From the NCBI GenBank assembly GCA_023213315.1, contig JAKCPI010027497.1:1-64000 (forward strand): 64,000 nucleotides of DNA, given 5' to 3'. A model generated the notes under the pieces. It made no database searches, was not told the origin of the DNA, and was given only the letters and a program-made list of their open reading frames with translations. The first letter of the stretch is position 1. Every line of letters begins with the position of its first letter. Below are positions 46,051 through 56,700 of this stretch, in pieces. This DNA is from Euborellia annulipes (taxonomy: Eukaryota > Arthropoda > Insecta > Dermaptera > Anisolabididae). The translations under genes were made by a program, and so were the position numbers.

Positions 46051-47388
46051 TGATTTTAAAAAAAAGTGCAGGAGGTGGATTTGAACTCGCGAAGTTTGGT
46101 TACGTGAAGATGAAAAAATATATTTTGGTGACTACTTTGCCAACTCAGCCACACTTTAATTAATTTTTTTCGGGAATAATAAGCCATATAATAAATATGA
46201 AATAAAAGATGTATTTAAAAAATTTTAATATTCCACATATGATATATCATTTTTCATTACTTTTTATGCAGATTAATAATTTAAAATCAGAATTTCAATA
46301 TCATGCCTAGTTTTCAAATAATTCAATGGACAAACGTGAGATTGTTTATGCCTTGATGTAATTAAACCAAAAACTCTTTCTAACATATGATACATGTCAT
46401 TAATTCTTGAATTCTCCCTGATTCCAGAGAACTAAACCCCTTTTAATTATATGATCTAATTTGGGAGTTATTAGCGATCAAAGTTAAGCTTATTTTCGAC
46501 CTTAATGACATCACACACTCAATACTATATATTATCGAAAAAGCTTATTTAACATTGTCTGATCAAAACCAAATTTTTACCAGAGATTTATAATTAAAAA
46601 ATGAGTTTTTTTCTAAAGTTTCATTGAGATTGGTAAAGAAATAATTAAAATATTGACTATTTTGTAAATTAAGTTTTAGAATTTGAGATCTCAAATAGTA
46701 AAGCCTAGAGACGGTTTATGACACCGCTCTCTCTTACGCATTCGGGATCCCGAATTCTAAAACTTAATTTACAAAATAGTCAATATTTTAATTATTTCTT
46801 TACCAATCTCAATGAAACTTTAGAAAAAAACTCATTTTTTAATTATAAATCTCTGGTAAAAATTTGGTTTTGATCAGACAATGCTAAATAAGCTTTTTTG
46901 GATAATAGCTGGAATTGGGTGTCGATGTCATTAAGGTCGAAATTAAGCTTAAAACTTTGATCGTCAATAACTCCCAAATTAGATAATATAATTAAAAGGG
47001 GTTTAGTTCTCTGGAATCAGGGGGAATTCAAGAATTAATGACATGTATCATATGTTAGAAAGAGTTTTTGGTTTAATTACATCAAGGCATAAACAATCTC
47101 ACGTTTGTCCATTGAATTATTTGAAAACTAGGCATGATATTGAAATTCTGATTTTAAATTATTAATCTGCATAAAAAGTAATGAAAAATGATATATCATA
47201 TGTGGAATATTAAAATTGTTTTAATACATCTTTTATTTCATATTTATTATATGGCTTATTATTCCCGAAAAAAATTAATTAAAGTGTGGCTGAGTTGGCA
47301 AAGTAGTCACCAAAATATATTTTTTCATCTTCACGTAACCAAACTTCGCGAGTTCAAATCCATCTCCTGCACTTTTTTTTTTAAATTC
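46051..47388. mobile_element. 1.3-kb palindrome, arms about 635 bp, tRNA-like ends
   Basis: From TTTTAAAAAAAAGTGCAGGA on the left to TCCTGCACTTTTTTTTTAAA on the right the sequence folds on itself with few mismatches (for example ACATATGATACATGTCATTA versus TAATGACATGTATCATATGT). The loop is about 67 bp (46685-46751) and itself contains small palindromes (TTTGAGATCTCAAA, ATTCGGGATCCCGAAT). Divergence is highest near 46500-46560 and 46900-46940. No long open frame. Confidence 0.9.
47282..47376 (+). tRNA. tRNA-like (class II) sequence; mirror copy at 46063-46154 minus
   Basis: GTGTGGCTGAGTTGGC gives an A-box-like D arm and GCGAGTTCAAATCC a B-box-like T arm, separated by about 45 bases as in tRNA-Ser or tRNA-Leu. 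CTCCTGCAC can pair at most six bases with the 5' end, and a T run follows directly like a Pol III terminator. The anticodon arm is not convincing, so a pseudo-tRNA or SINE head is more likely than a working tRNA. Confidence 0.4.
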
Positions 47389-47589
47389 TTAACTGTTTTT
47401 TATACCTCATCTGAGGGGGAGGGGGGCTGGCGTATTAGTTTTTTTTAAATTTTATATTCAAAATAAAATTTAAATCCCAAAATAATAAAAACCTCGTGCA
47501 GCTCACAACTAGGTCGGTCCCCTTTGTTTTGCGCCCGTGACGGGCGCCTGTTTTGCCACGCCCTCGTTATGGCCCTGTTCATTGCGGAT

Positions 47590-48225
47590 GCGAGATGTGC
47601 ATATTGGGCCGGCGCCCTAAGTTATGGGTAGTCCACCTCCCGCGAAAGCGTGGAGTCCTGATTCGACTCCAGGGGGTGTAAGTTTGCCCAATCTTAAGCA
47701 AGCACAAACATATCTCGCAAATTGGCTATCTTAAAAAATATATTTTAGACAAAAAATCATTATTTCTTAAGATGACTAGTTTTTTGATGTAGGACTTTGT
47801 GGCTGGAAGTATTTGTAAGGCGGAGTCAAAAAAAATTGCAAGACATATGCAGCCAATGCTGTGACATCCCGTCCTGTGGAAGGGACGTAAAGAAGGTTCC
47901 CTCTCAGTGATGCATTCTTCGAAAGGAGTAGGCTACCCGCCGGTGCTAAGGGAGTCCCTCCTCAAACCAGGACATCCTCCATAGCATAGAAGAGGTTGGA
48001 TATAAGGAGCCGGTTGGAACCAGAAATAAGGACTAGCTCGAGACGAAAGCAGGAGGAGGAGTTAGAGATAGAAAATGATGTAACTTCACGGGGTGCCGGT
48101 AGATGGCTACGGCCAGAGGCCGGTTGGGTTTGAGGTGTGTGTCTTCGTGCACGAAAGCACCTCGGGTAAATAAACGGGGATCCCGATAGGAATTTCAAAT
48201 AAATAAATAAAAAAAAAAAAAAAAA
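47590..48225 (+). mobile_element. Long tRNA-headed retroelement with poly-A
   Basis: GCGCCCTAAGTTATGGGTAG and GTCCTGATTCGACTCCAG resemble A and B boxes. A body with CATCCCGTCCTGTGGAAGG, CTACCCGCCGGTGCTAAGG, GGTAGATGGCTACGGCCAG follows. It ends GGTAAATAAACGGGGATCCC, GATAGGAATTTCAAATAAAT and a long A tract. The 3' end equals that of family 3 at 39695-39862, suggesting capture of the same LINE tail. Confidence 0.7.
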
Positions 48226-48700
48226 AAAGAAATATGCAGCCTAAATTATTTCTTTTATTGTGCCGTTCCAGGCTAACGTTTCGGCCACTGGTCTAGGCTA
48301 TCTTCAGAGCCGGAGGCGAGATAAATGAAAATTATAAATTTCAGCGACACACATTCGCATGAACGGAGAGCTCATAAGGACCAAGAAAGAGTTTTTAAAA
48401 CTTTTTCAATTTTTTCTCGGAGGGGGCTATTGCCCACTATTCATCCAATTGTTTTGAAATTTTGCACACATAAACTAGAGGTAAAGGTCAAGAACTGAAA
48501 AGCTTTTGGTAAACATCGGACCATTAGGGGGCGCTCTAGAGGGGTGGCCAATATTTTTTTCTTACATAACCTATAATTTTTTTTACATATTAAAAATCGT
48601 CTCAGATAATCATTTTTAGTCTTAATAAAAACATTCATTAAAGTAATATTGATTAATTTACTAAGTGTTTGTACATCTCTTTCATACATTTAAAAAAAAT
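48226..48700. other. Intergenic, outer part of hammerhead-type element
   Basis: 48271-48308 on minus reads CTGAAGA, GCC with GGC pairing, GAAACGTTAGCC, a good hammerhead-like core. No inverted partner was found, so it may be a solo end. The rest is AT-rich. Confidence 0.5.
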
Positions 48701-48708
48701 TATTTCGG

Positions 48709-48980
48709 GCTAATCTTTACTATAGGACTCCAAGCCACCCAGGGGGGGCGCTGGCGTGGCTTCGAGGCCAGGTTAAGGTAATAATCTTTTTTTTTTTTTA
48801 AACAACTTGCAGGGGTCCCGACCTAATTGTTTCGGTCCTTCGGCCGCAGTTCGGTTTCCTTAGATTAAAAAAAATATAAAACAACTAGGGAATTCTCGGC
48901 TAATGTCAAAAGAGTGAAATAGTGAAGTGTAAGCCAGCGCCCCCTGAGTGGCTTGGAGTCCTATAGTAAAGATTAACCTT
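48709..48980. mobile_element. TIR element with about 48-bp inverted ends
   Basis: GCTAATCTTTACTATAGGAC, TCCAAGCCACCCAGGGGGGG on the left; CGCCCCCTGAGTGGCTTGGA, GTCCTATAGTAAAGATTAAC on the right. The centre has no open frame. Confidence 0.8.
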
Positions 48981-48989
48981 ATTTCGTAA

Positions 48990-50475
48990 TAAAGAATTAC
49001 AAAATTTTATATTTTTACTGTAAGATCAAGCATTATTTATGATGGGCGAGAGGTAGCAAAAAAATGCTATCTTTCTAACCAGAGTTGGTCAAATAATCAA
49101 GTATATACATTAGTCTAATTAAAATAAATACAAGTAGAAAATATAAAGTGCTTGTAATAAAGTGCTTGTATAGTCTATAAAAACAGTGTAAATGTATTTA
49201 TAGACTCCATTTTTCCTGGGATTTATATTTTTGTTAAATTAAAATACTTTTATTTGATTCAAAATTATTTTATTTTTTATTTAACTATAAGTTTTACAAT
49301 TGGTATTTTTTGTTATTCTTCATTTATTCTTTTTCAAGAGTGATTTTGTGTAGTGAAATATCAGATTTTTTAAACATATAATTGTGGGATTACGAATAAG
49401 AGATAGGAATGTCGATGACACAAGAAAATTAGAAAAAGTGAATGTTTTTCTTTTATCTAATGAATATGCAACATTTAAATAGTTTCACTTCAATATTATA
49501 TTTTAAACAACAAATTTTTATTCATTAATTAAGTGAGAGTGCAAAACAAGCATTTTTAAAATATTAAGATATCAGTGGAAAAAACTTTTTAAGTGACAAA
49601 GAGTTTAAGCGAAATATTTATATTAAATCTAGATTAAATGAGAATAAAAATTTCATAACTAGAAAAAAAAAAACTATCATTTTTTATACTACTAACAACA
49701 CAAAAAAATATATTTTTATTAATATATATATATATATTTTTTTAAATGTATATATATTTATTTATCTATATTTAAATACCTGACTCAGGACGTAACAAGT
49801 TGCCTTGGAATTAAGAGCACTTTTTTCTATTCAACTAGATTTAAAATTAAATTTAGAAAAAATAAAAGTTGAACCAAAACCGGAGGGACGATATATAAGA
49901 ATTCAAAAACCAAACAAACCCCACCGGAAAAAGACCAGACGGACATATCAATTCAATTTAGAAATATTTTTTTTTGAAATGGTTAGTTAATAAAAAAAAT
50001 TTGGGAGTGTTATGTATTAATGTTATTTACATAATTTGCATTCTTGTTTACTTTGGTACTTAAAATGATTGAAAAAAAAAAAAAAAAAATGTTATGTCAC
50101 AGTTAAAAATCATATAGACTATATTTAAAATATTTCAGGAATGTAATGGCAAAAATAAAAAAAAAAAGAAAGAGGTAACTGTTATATCAAGAAAGGCCAA
50201 TACATTCTTGAATAAGTGAAAGAGATTCTGCAATTTTTATGAAACATTTTTTGTTAAATTGAGCAGATATTATCGTCAAGGTCTGTGAAGATTGCACGCT
50301 CCATTTTAATATCAATAATAATAATAATAATAATAATATTCAAAGAAGTATAAATATATTAGTTGAAAAGAAGAAAACTTTTCAGTTGGAACTAAATATT
50401 GTTTCATTCTTCTAAATATAATTAGTAGCAGTTCAAAAAAATATCCTAATGACATTAATTCATAATCACAGCACG
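48990..50475. other. Gene-free AT-rich stretch downstream of CD164
   Basis: No recognisable coding sequence or repeat family. An (ATA)n tract lies at about 50315-50338 and TA tracts near 49720. Confidence 0.55.
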
Positions 50476-50481
50476 TTTATT
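50476..50481 (-). terminator. Candidate polyadenylation signal of CD164
   Basis: TTTATT on plus (AATAAA on the gene strand), about 240 bases past the stop codon. Only a candidate. Confidence 0.3.
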
Positions 50482-50717
50482 GAAAATTTTTAATTATTAT
50501 AAAAAAAAAATGAGATTCATAAATTTTACTTTCTGCAAAAGAAATAGTCATTTAAAAATATCTTGCTTTAAAGAAAATTTTTTTTTTTTTTTTTCAAATT
50601 AAATAGTTGCTTTTAAAATAAAAAGAAAAAATTTTGTTAAACAACAAATAACGGGATTTTTTGAAAATTTTTTTAAATGAGCAAAAAAATTCTTTTTGTT
50701 TTCATATTAAAGAAATT

Positions 50718-53700
50718 TTATAGAGTATGATAGTTGCGTTCAGTACGAGCTTTGTAGAATTTCCATGCCACAAAACTAATAGCCAGAATGCCAAGGGAAA
50801 GAACGATGCCACCTGAAACAAGTAAAAAATTCGAGTTTAATTATGTGATTATGTTTCAATTGATTTAAAAAAAAAAAAAATGTAACTGAAATTTTCTCAT
50901 TCCCTCTCCTCCTTTTAAACTTATCACAGTTTATATAATGATATTCAATAAGTCTTTTAGAAAAATAATGAGAAATGTCATACAATATCAGCATGGGCGT
51001 AACTAGAGGATTTAGCTGGGGGAGGGGGGGGGGGGGGCATGGGACCAGCTACCCCCGGTGGGCCTGGAAAGTCCCATATTTTCTCAATTTTTTTGGAACA
51101 AGGATCTTTCTGGGGGGGGGGGGGGGCACGAGCCTTCTGGGGAGAGCAGCCCCCCCCCCGGCATCCCCCTAGTTACGCCCATGAATATCAGAGATTTCAG
51201 AGTTAATATCTGGTGTGACTGGACGCACAGCAGACAACTTTCTCTTACCCTTCGACTTGTGTCGACATATATTGAGTTTCCACCGATATATTAGAATTCA
51301 AGATATAAAATTTATAAACATGGGAAAATATTTATTTTGTTACATTGGCTATCATTTCTCCTATCTTTCCTGTGAAGTACAAGAGTAAATTGTGCTTCAA
51401 ACAATTTCTAGGGCAAAATGAGAATATACATTTTAAAGAGAATCTAAAAAAATAATTATTGATTAATGAATTTTAATCAAAATCGTTGGAGCGAATTTTG
51501 AGAAAATCTAAAAAAACTGAAAAATACATCAGTAAAGTACTAGTACTTTTTGGCTGGTTTTGATCAAAAGCTTTTATTTTTTTCACGCCTCAGGTGTATA
51601 ACTTAAATATAAAATTTGAACCTCCTAGCTCAATTCCTTCATGCTTTAAATTGAAGACACACACACACAGACAGACAGACCATGTAGCAAAAACCAATTT
51701 TTTTTTAAATTGTTTCGAGCATAATTGTTAGAAAAATTTAGTAAATTTTTTTTCTTATATATTTTAAAACAAATTTTTCTCTGCCTTTCTCTCCTTTCAT
51801 GGAACGATCATAAATTTTAAATCGCCATAGATTTAGATGTTTATATTTTATATTATTCGAATAAAGGTTTAATGTCACAATCAGTTATATCAAGTATATT
51901 TGGAACTCATTAAACTTAAGGTCCGTTAGTTTCAAGCGTTAGTTTGGAATATATTGAATATTTATAAGAAGGCCTGAACCACTTGTCTATTTATTTATTA
52001 TTATTCCTTCAAGACATTTTGTCCATTTATAAGGAAGTTAGCAAAAACCCTTGTGCTTGTTTCAAATAAAATGCACTGTTGCTATATGTTATCCGTCTTA
52101 TAAATTTAATTTTTTACTGAATTTAAAAATAAGTATCTGTTTCTACGAATTATATATATGGATGTTGCATAACAATATGTATAATCAATCCTGTTTAAGA
52201 AGTAAACATGTATTTTCCATTTTATCAATATTTTGTTCAAATAAAATGTTTGTAAATACGTTTATTAATTTAATCAGAGTACACTTTGTACTTTGATCGT
52301 AAAATTCTTCAGAAAAATATATTTAACACGGTGTAAATTGGTCTGCCCTCGCGCAGCTTCAGCAAATTTTGAAAAGTGATCCTCTAGATCAGTGTTTCCC
52401 AACCTTTTGAAGTCCACGGCACCCCAAAGGTGCGATGGGAATAACATTACACACTAAGGGCACCCTTCCTCACGAAATTTTTTTTCCTTTCCGTGAAAAT
52501 CTTTTGATCTTTTTTTAGCAATGCTAAATTTTCTTCCGCACTCTGGAAAAATTTTGCCGCTTACATTAAAATCATGTGGCCTCTTTATTTATTTATTTTT
52601 TTTTGTTTATCTAAATATCTAAAAATCTCACGGCACTCCTTAGCCATTCTCGCGCCACCCTTGGGTGCAGGGGCACACCAGTTGGGAACCAATGCTCTAG
52701 ATTGTTGTAGGCAAGGGCGGATACAGGGGGTAAAGGAATACCCCCCCCGAGATTCGAAAAAATACCTTTTTTCCCAAAAAAATTTATTTTTAATGTAAAA
52801 TTTTTAAAATTAATACTTAAAAATTTGATGTGTATTTATATTCTGGCAAACAAGTACAGAATGTGCTTTTAAATTACCGAAATTAAAAAAAAATAGTGTG
52901 CTGTGCGACGAGTCACACCAGATTACCCCCCCCGAGAAACACCTCTGGATCCGCCCTTGGTTGTAGGCAAGCAAACGCCTTTTTGAGTATAATAATTTTG
53001 AGATAGTAGACATTTTACAGGTTCGTCAAAAATAAATTAAAATTTTCGAGTCAAACAAACCAACTATTTGATGAGCTTGAAACTGAAACATCGACAGAAT
53101 TCGTTTGAGGTCCCTGAATAAAAAAGTGGTTTTCGCGACATGGTCTGTCTGTGTCTCTGTGAATGAACAAAATATCTCAAGAACGAAAAGAGCTAGGAGG
53201 TTGAAATTTTATATTTAAATAAGGTATCCCCATGGGACGTGACACTAAGCTTTTGAACAAAATCGACCAAAGAGTACTATACTAGTACTTTACAAATGTA
53301 ATTTTTTTCGATTTTCTCAACGATTTTGATTAAAATTCAAAAATCAAATATTTTTTTAGATGCTCTTTAAAATGTATATTCTCATTTTGCCATTAAAATC
53401 TTTTGAAGCACACTTTACTCTTCTACTTCGTAAGAAAGATAAGAGAAATGGTTGCCATGGTAACAAAATAAAAATATTTTTCCATACTTATAAATTTTAC
53501 ATTCTCTTAGGCTGAATGCACAACGAATAAGCAAAAAGTCGTCAAAAGTCTTATATGGCCTAAGTTGCCGAAAAGACTGTATGAATGTGTGTGTGAGTGT
53601 GAGTGTGAATGAGAAAAAAGTGTGAATGTTTTAAAAAAAAAAAAAAAAGAATAAGCAAAAACGTTTTCGCCAAAACATTTTGTTCGATAATGCATGAATC

Positions 53701-56700
53701 GAAACAAAAATCTGGTGTGATAAGCACCGAACACAGTGGCGTACCGGGGGGGGCGAGGGGGGCGGTCCGCCCCGGGCCCCGAGCCGAACACAGTGGGCCA
53801 GGAAACCAATTTAGGGCGCCAAAAGTCGAAAAAACGAAATGTACCAGAGAGACAAACTAGCTATGACCTGATGTACTATGACCCTGAAGGCTTCTAGTAC
53901 CGCAAATATCAACTCGCCCGAAGTACATCTAGTTGCTTTGAAGACGCGATAAAGTGGCGGTTATTGACAGCAATTTGCATTGTGAATTTGTATGTGTTTT
54001 TCAAGCGCGTGTTACGGTGACTTGTTCCAGTGTTTTGAAATTAATAAACATGGTGTCCTATTGAATTTTTCATCCTGAATACGAATCTGTGCTCGTCCAT
54101 TGCTATAATTAAATTGGTAGTTTGAAAATTTGCAGTTGAAATAAGTACTTTTTGTCCCTTAGAACTGGCTATATGTAGTGCTACAAAAATGTCCCTCCAT
54201 TTCCCGCCAAAACTTTTCAAATAAAAGTTGTTCCTTAAAGCCCGTACTATCACCTACATTTCGTACATTTTGCCCGTTTTTGCCCCAAATCCTTAAAATG
54301 TGATTTATACCACTAAATTAGTGATTACTATTGTGTAAATTCTAGTTCTTCCTGCGATCATGATTTTTATTGTTGAAATTCAGTTACATAACTTGCTAAA
54401 TTAATAATTTGATTCCTTTTTGTATTTTGATTAAGAACCGACCGAATATTCGGTTTCGGTTACGGTTTCGGCCAGGGCGAAAAAAATTTAAAAAAAAGAA
54501 AAGTAAAATGTTAAAGTGAGGTGGATAGCTGATAGCTGATCTCGTAATAAGGAAGAAAGAAAAAGCGTTTGCAGCTAGGTTTATTTCGTTTAATAATCAC
54601 TTCAAGCCGACGTTTCGGTCAGATATACGACCATCATCAGGGCTACAATCAATAACAGAAAGGGCGAGTGAGTTTACAGTCAAAAGAAGAAAATTAGTTT
54701 TCTTACATCATATGCGCACAAATTAACAAATAATTATAATAAGATCAATGATAAAATTAAGAAACATAAGTTACATACAAGGTATATAAATAAAATAAAA
54801 ATATATAACAACCTGAAGCGTGTCAAAAAAATTCCTGAGAATGTCGAATGGCACAATTGAGTAAAATATTTTTTGCAATTTTATAAGGACCATCTCGGAC
54901 TAATAAATGAACTCATCACTTTAAAAAAAGACACATTTCAATCACCCCACAAAATTCCAAAATGAATGATTTGCTCCCCTTCTTTGGTCACATTTTTTGC
55001 AAAAAGTGGCCAAAAATAGACTCAGCGCCTCAAAGAACATATATTTTGATACCCTACAAGAAATATTCCAAATTTTTGAAATCTGCCCCTCCCCCAGTAC
55101 CCCATTTGGTTTTTTCGCAGAAATATTTGTAAAAAATAGACTCAGCGCGTCAAAAAACATATATTTTGATACCCAACCCGAAAAATTCCAAAATTTTGAA
55201 TTTTGCCCCCTCCCCCTGGTACCCCATTTGGTTTTTTCGCAAAAATAAGTTCAAAAATGGACTCAGCGGTTCAAAAAACCCCTATAAACCAAAAATCAGA
55301 ATTTTGGCGCCCTAAATTTGTTTTCTGGCCCACTGTGCGACATAGGCCCCCATATATTTATTTAAAAAAAAATTTAATTAAAATTTCCCTTTGAAAGGCC
55401 CCGGGGCCCTCAGGGCTCAAGTAAAAACAAAATTTCATGAACATTTCTTTTTGAGAGGCCCCGTGGCCCTCAGGGTCAAGTAAAAATAGGAAAATTTAGA
55501 TTAAAAAAAAAACAAAATTTAATGAAAATTTCTCTTTGAGAGGCCCCGGGGCCCTTGGGGTTCAAGGATATACGGTATTTTAAAAATATTTTTTGTGTAT
55601 GGAGGAGAGGGATATTTAAAGATGACCACCAACCCCCCCAAAAAAAAAATTCAATATAAGGCCCCCTCTTCTAGTGCCGCCCCAGGCCCCCAACTGCCTC
55701 GGTACGCCTCTGACCGAACACAACTTTCGATTACCGAAGGTAAGCAAAAGTTGTGTGCTGTGCGACCCGTCACAGCAGATTTTTTTACGAAGAGCCGACG
55801 CAATCATGGAAAATATTTAGGGATTAAACTCCCCTCCCCGCCAGAGGAAAGAAAAAAATAGCCTTTAGGGGATTTATTATCTATTTTATATTTTTAAATT
55901 TATCAACGGCTGAATGTGTATGAAATAAGGATGAATATAAACTCATCATATTATTGATTAACTGATATGGCCTAAATTAAAATATATAATATGCAGACAA
56001 AATGATTTATCTTATCTACTAAGTGATATGAGGTTCCGAAGGGAAGGTCATCATGAGTCTAATCCTGGATTCCGTTTTGAATTGACATTTATAACTTTAA
56101 ATTTAATGAAAAATTTGAAAATTTGAGCAAAGAAAAAAAGATCAAGCTTCCTGGTCCATAGTTCAATAGTTGAGTACACGACCCCAAGCGCGTTACTGGG
56201 GCAACCGTCCCCACACTTAAAGACAGTGTAAAAATTATATAAAAATATTTTTTTTTTACCATTTTTGTTTTATTGTCACGGGTCTTGTCAATCAATTGAA
56301 ATATATTGGAAAGGGTCTAAACAGTGGCGGATCCAGAGGTGTTTCTCGGGGGGGGGGGGGGGGAATCTGGAGTGACTGGTGGCATAGCACACATTTTTTT
56401 CTTAATTTCCGTTATTTAAAGGAGCATTCTGTAGGTACTTGTTTGCCAGAATATAAATATAAATCAAATTTTTAAGTATTAATTTTTAAAATTTTACATT
56501 AAAAATACATTTTTTTTTCGGAAAAAAAAAGTATTTTTTCAAATCTCACGGGGGTAATTACCCCCTTTATCCTCCCCCTGTATCCACTCTTGGGTCTAAA
56601 TGCTCTTAGTTGTCAAAAAAGGCATTAAACGAAAATAAAACAAAAAGACCAAATGAAAATATTTTTGTTCTACAGTAGATCAGGTATTAGAGAATTATTT

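Larger units (their letters stand above)
45690..47577. mobile_element. Large TIR element enclosing a 1.3-kb palindrome
   Basis: Left end CAGTGCCGTAACAAGGG and right end CCCTCGTTATGGCCCTG are inverted, with GCGCCTGTGGCAAG and CTTGCGCCCCC versus GGGCGCCTGTTTTGCCACG nearby. No clean 8-bp duplication is visible. The sequence just left (45600-45689) resembles the family D interior, so this inserted into an older copy. Confidence 0.6.
53734..55712. mobile_element. hAT-like element, 1979 bp, intact duplication
   Basis: Ends CAGTGGCGTACC and GGTACGCCTCTG, duplication ACCGAACA (53726-53733, 55713-55720). Inside, a second pair of inverted ends (CAGTGGGCCAGGAAA at 53791, TTTTCTGGCCCACTG ending 55335) suggests a nested element, without a matching duplication. 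There is no transposase frame. A hammerhead-type core lies at 54606-54642. Confidence 0.85.
53098..55785 (+). mobile_element. Family A element split by three nested insertions
   Basis: Body pieces 53098-53510 and 53709-53733, and terminal hairpin remainder 55713-55785 (CGATTACCGAAGG, TGTGTGCTGTGCGACC, GTCACAGCAGATT) form one family A copy. It is interrupted by a TTAGGCTGAATG TIR element (53517 to about 53700), which is in turn interrupted by a SINE family 2 end (53537-53650), and by a hAT-like element in the hairpin. Confidence 0.8.

Noticed and set aside
52051..52296. 81-codon open frame in the CD164 intron
   Set aside because: AT-rich, Phe/Ile/Asn-biased, no domain or splice context; taken as chance.
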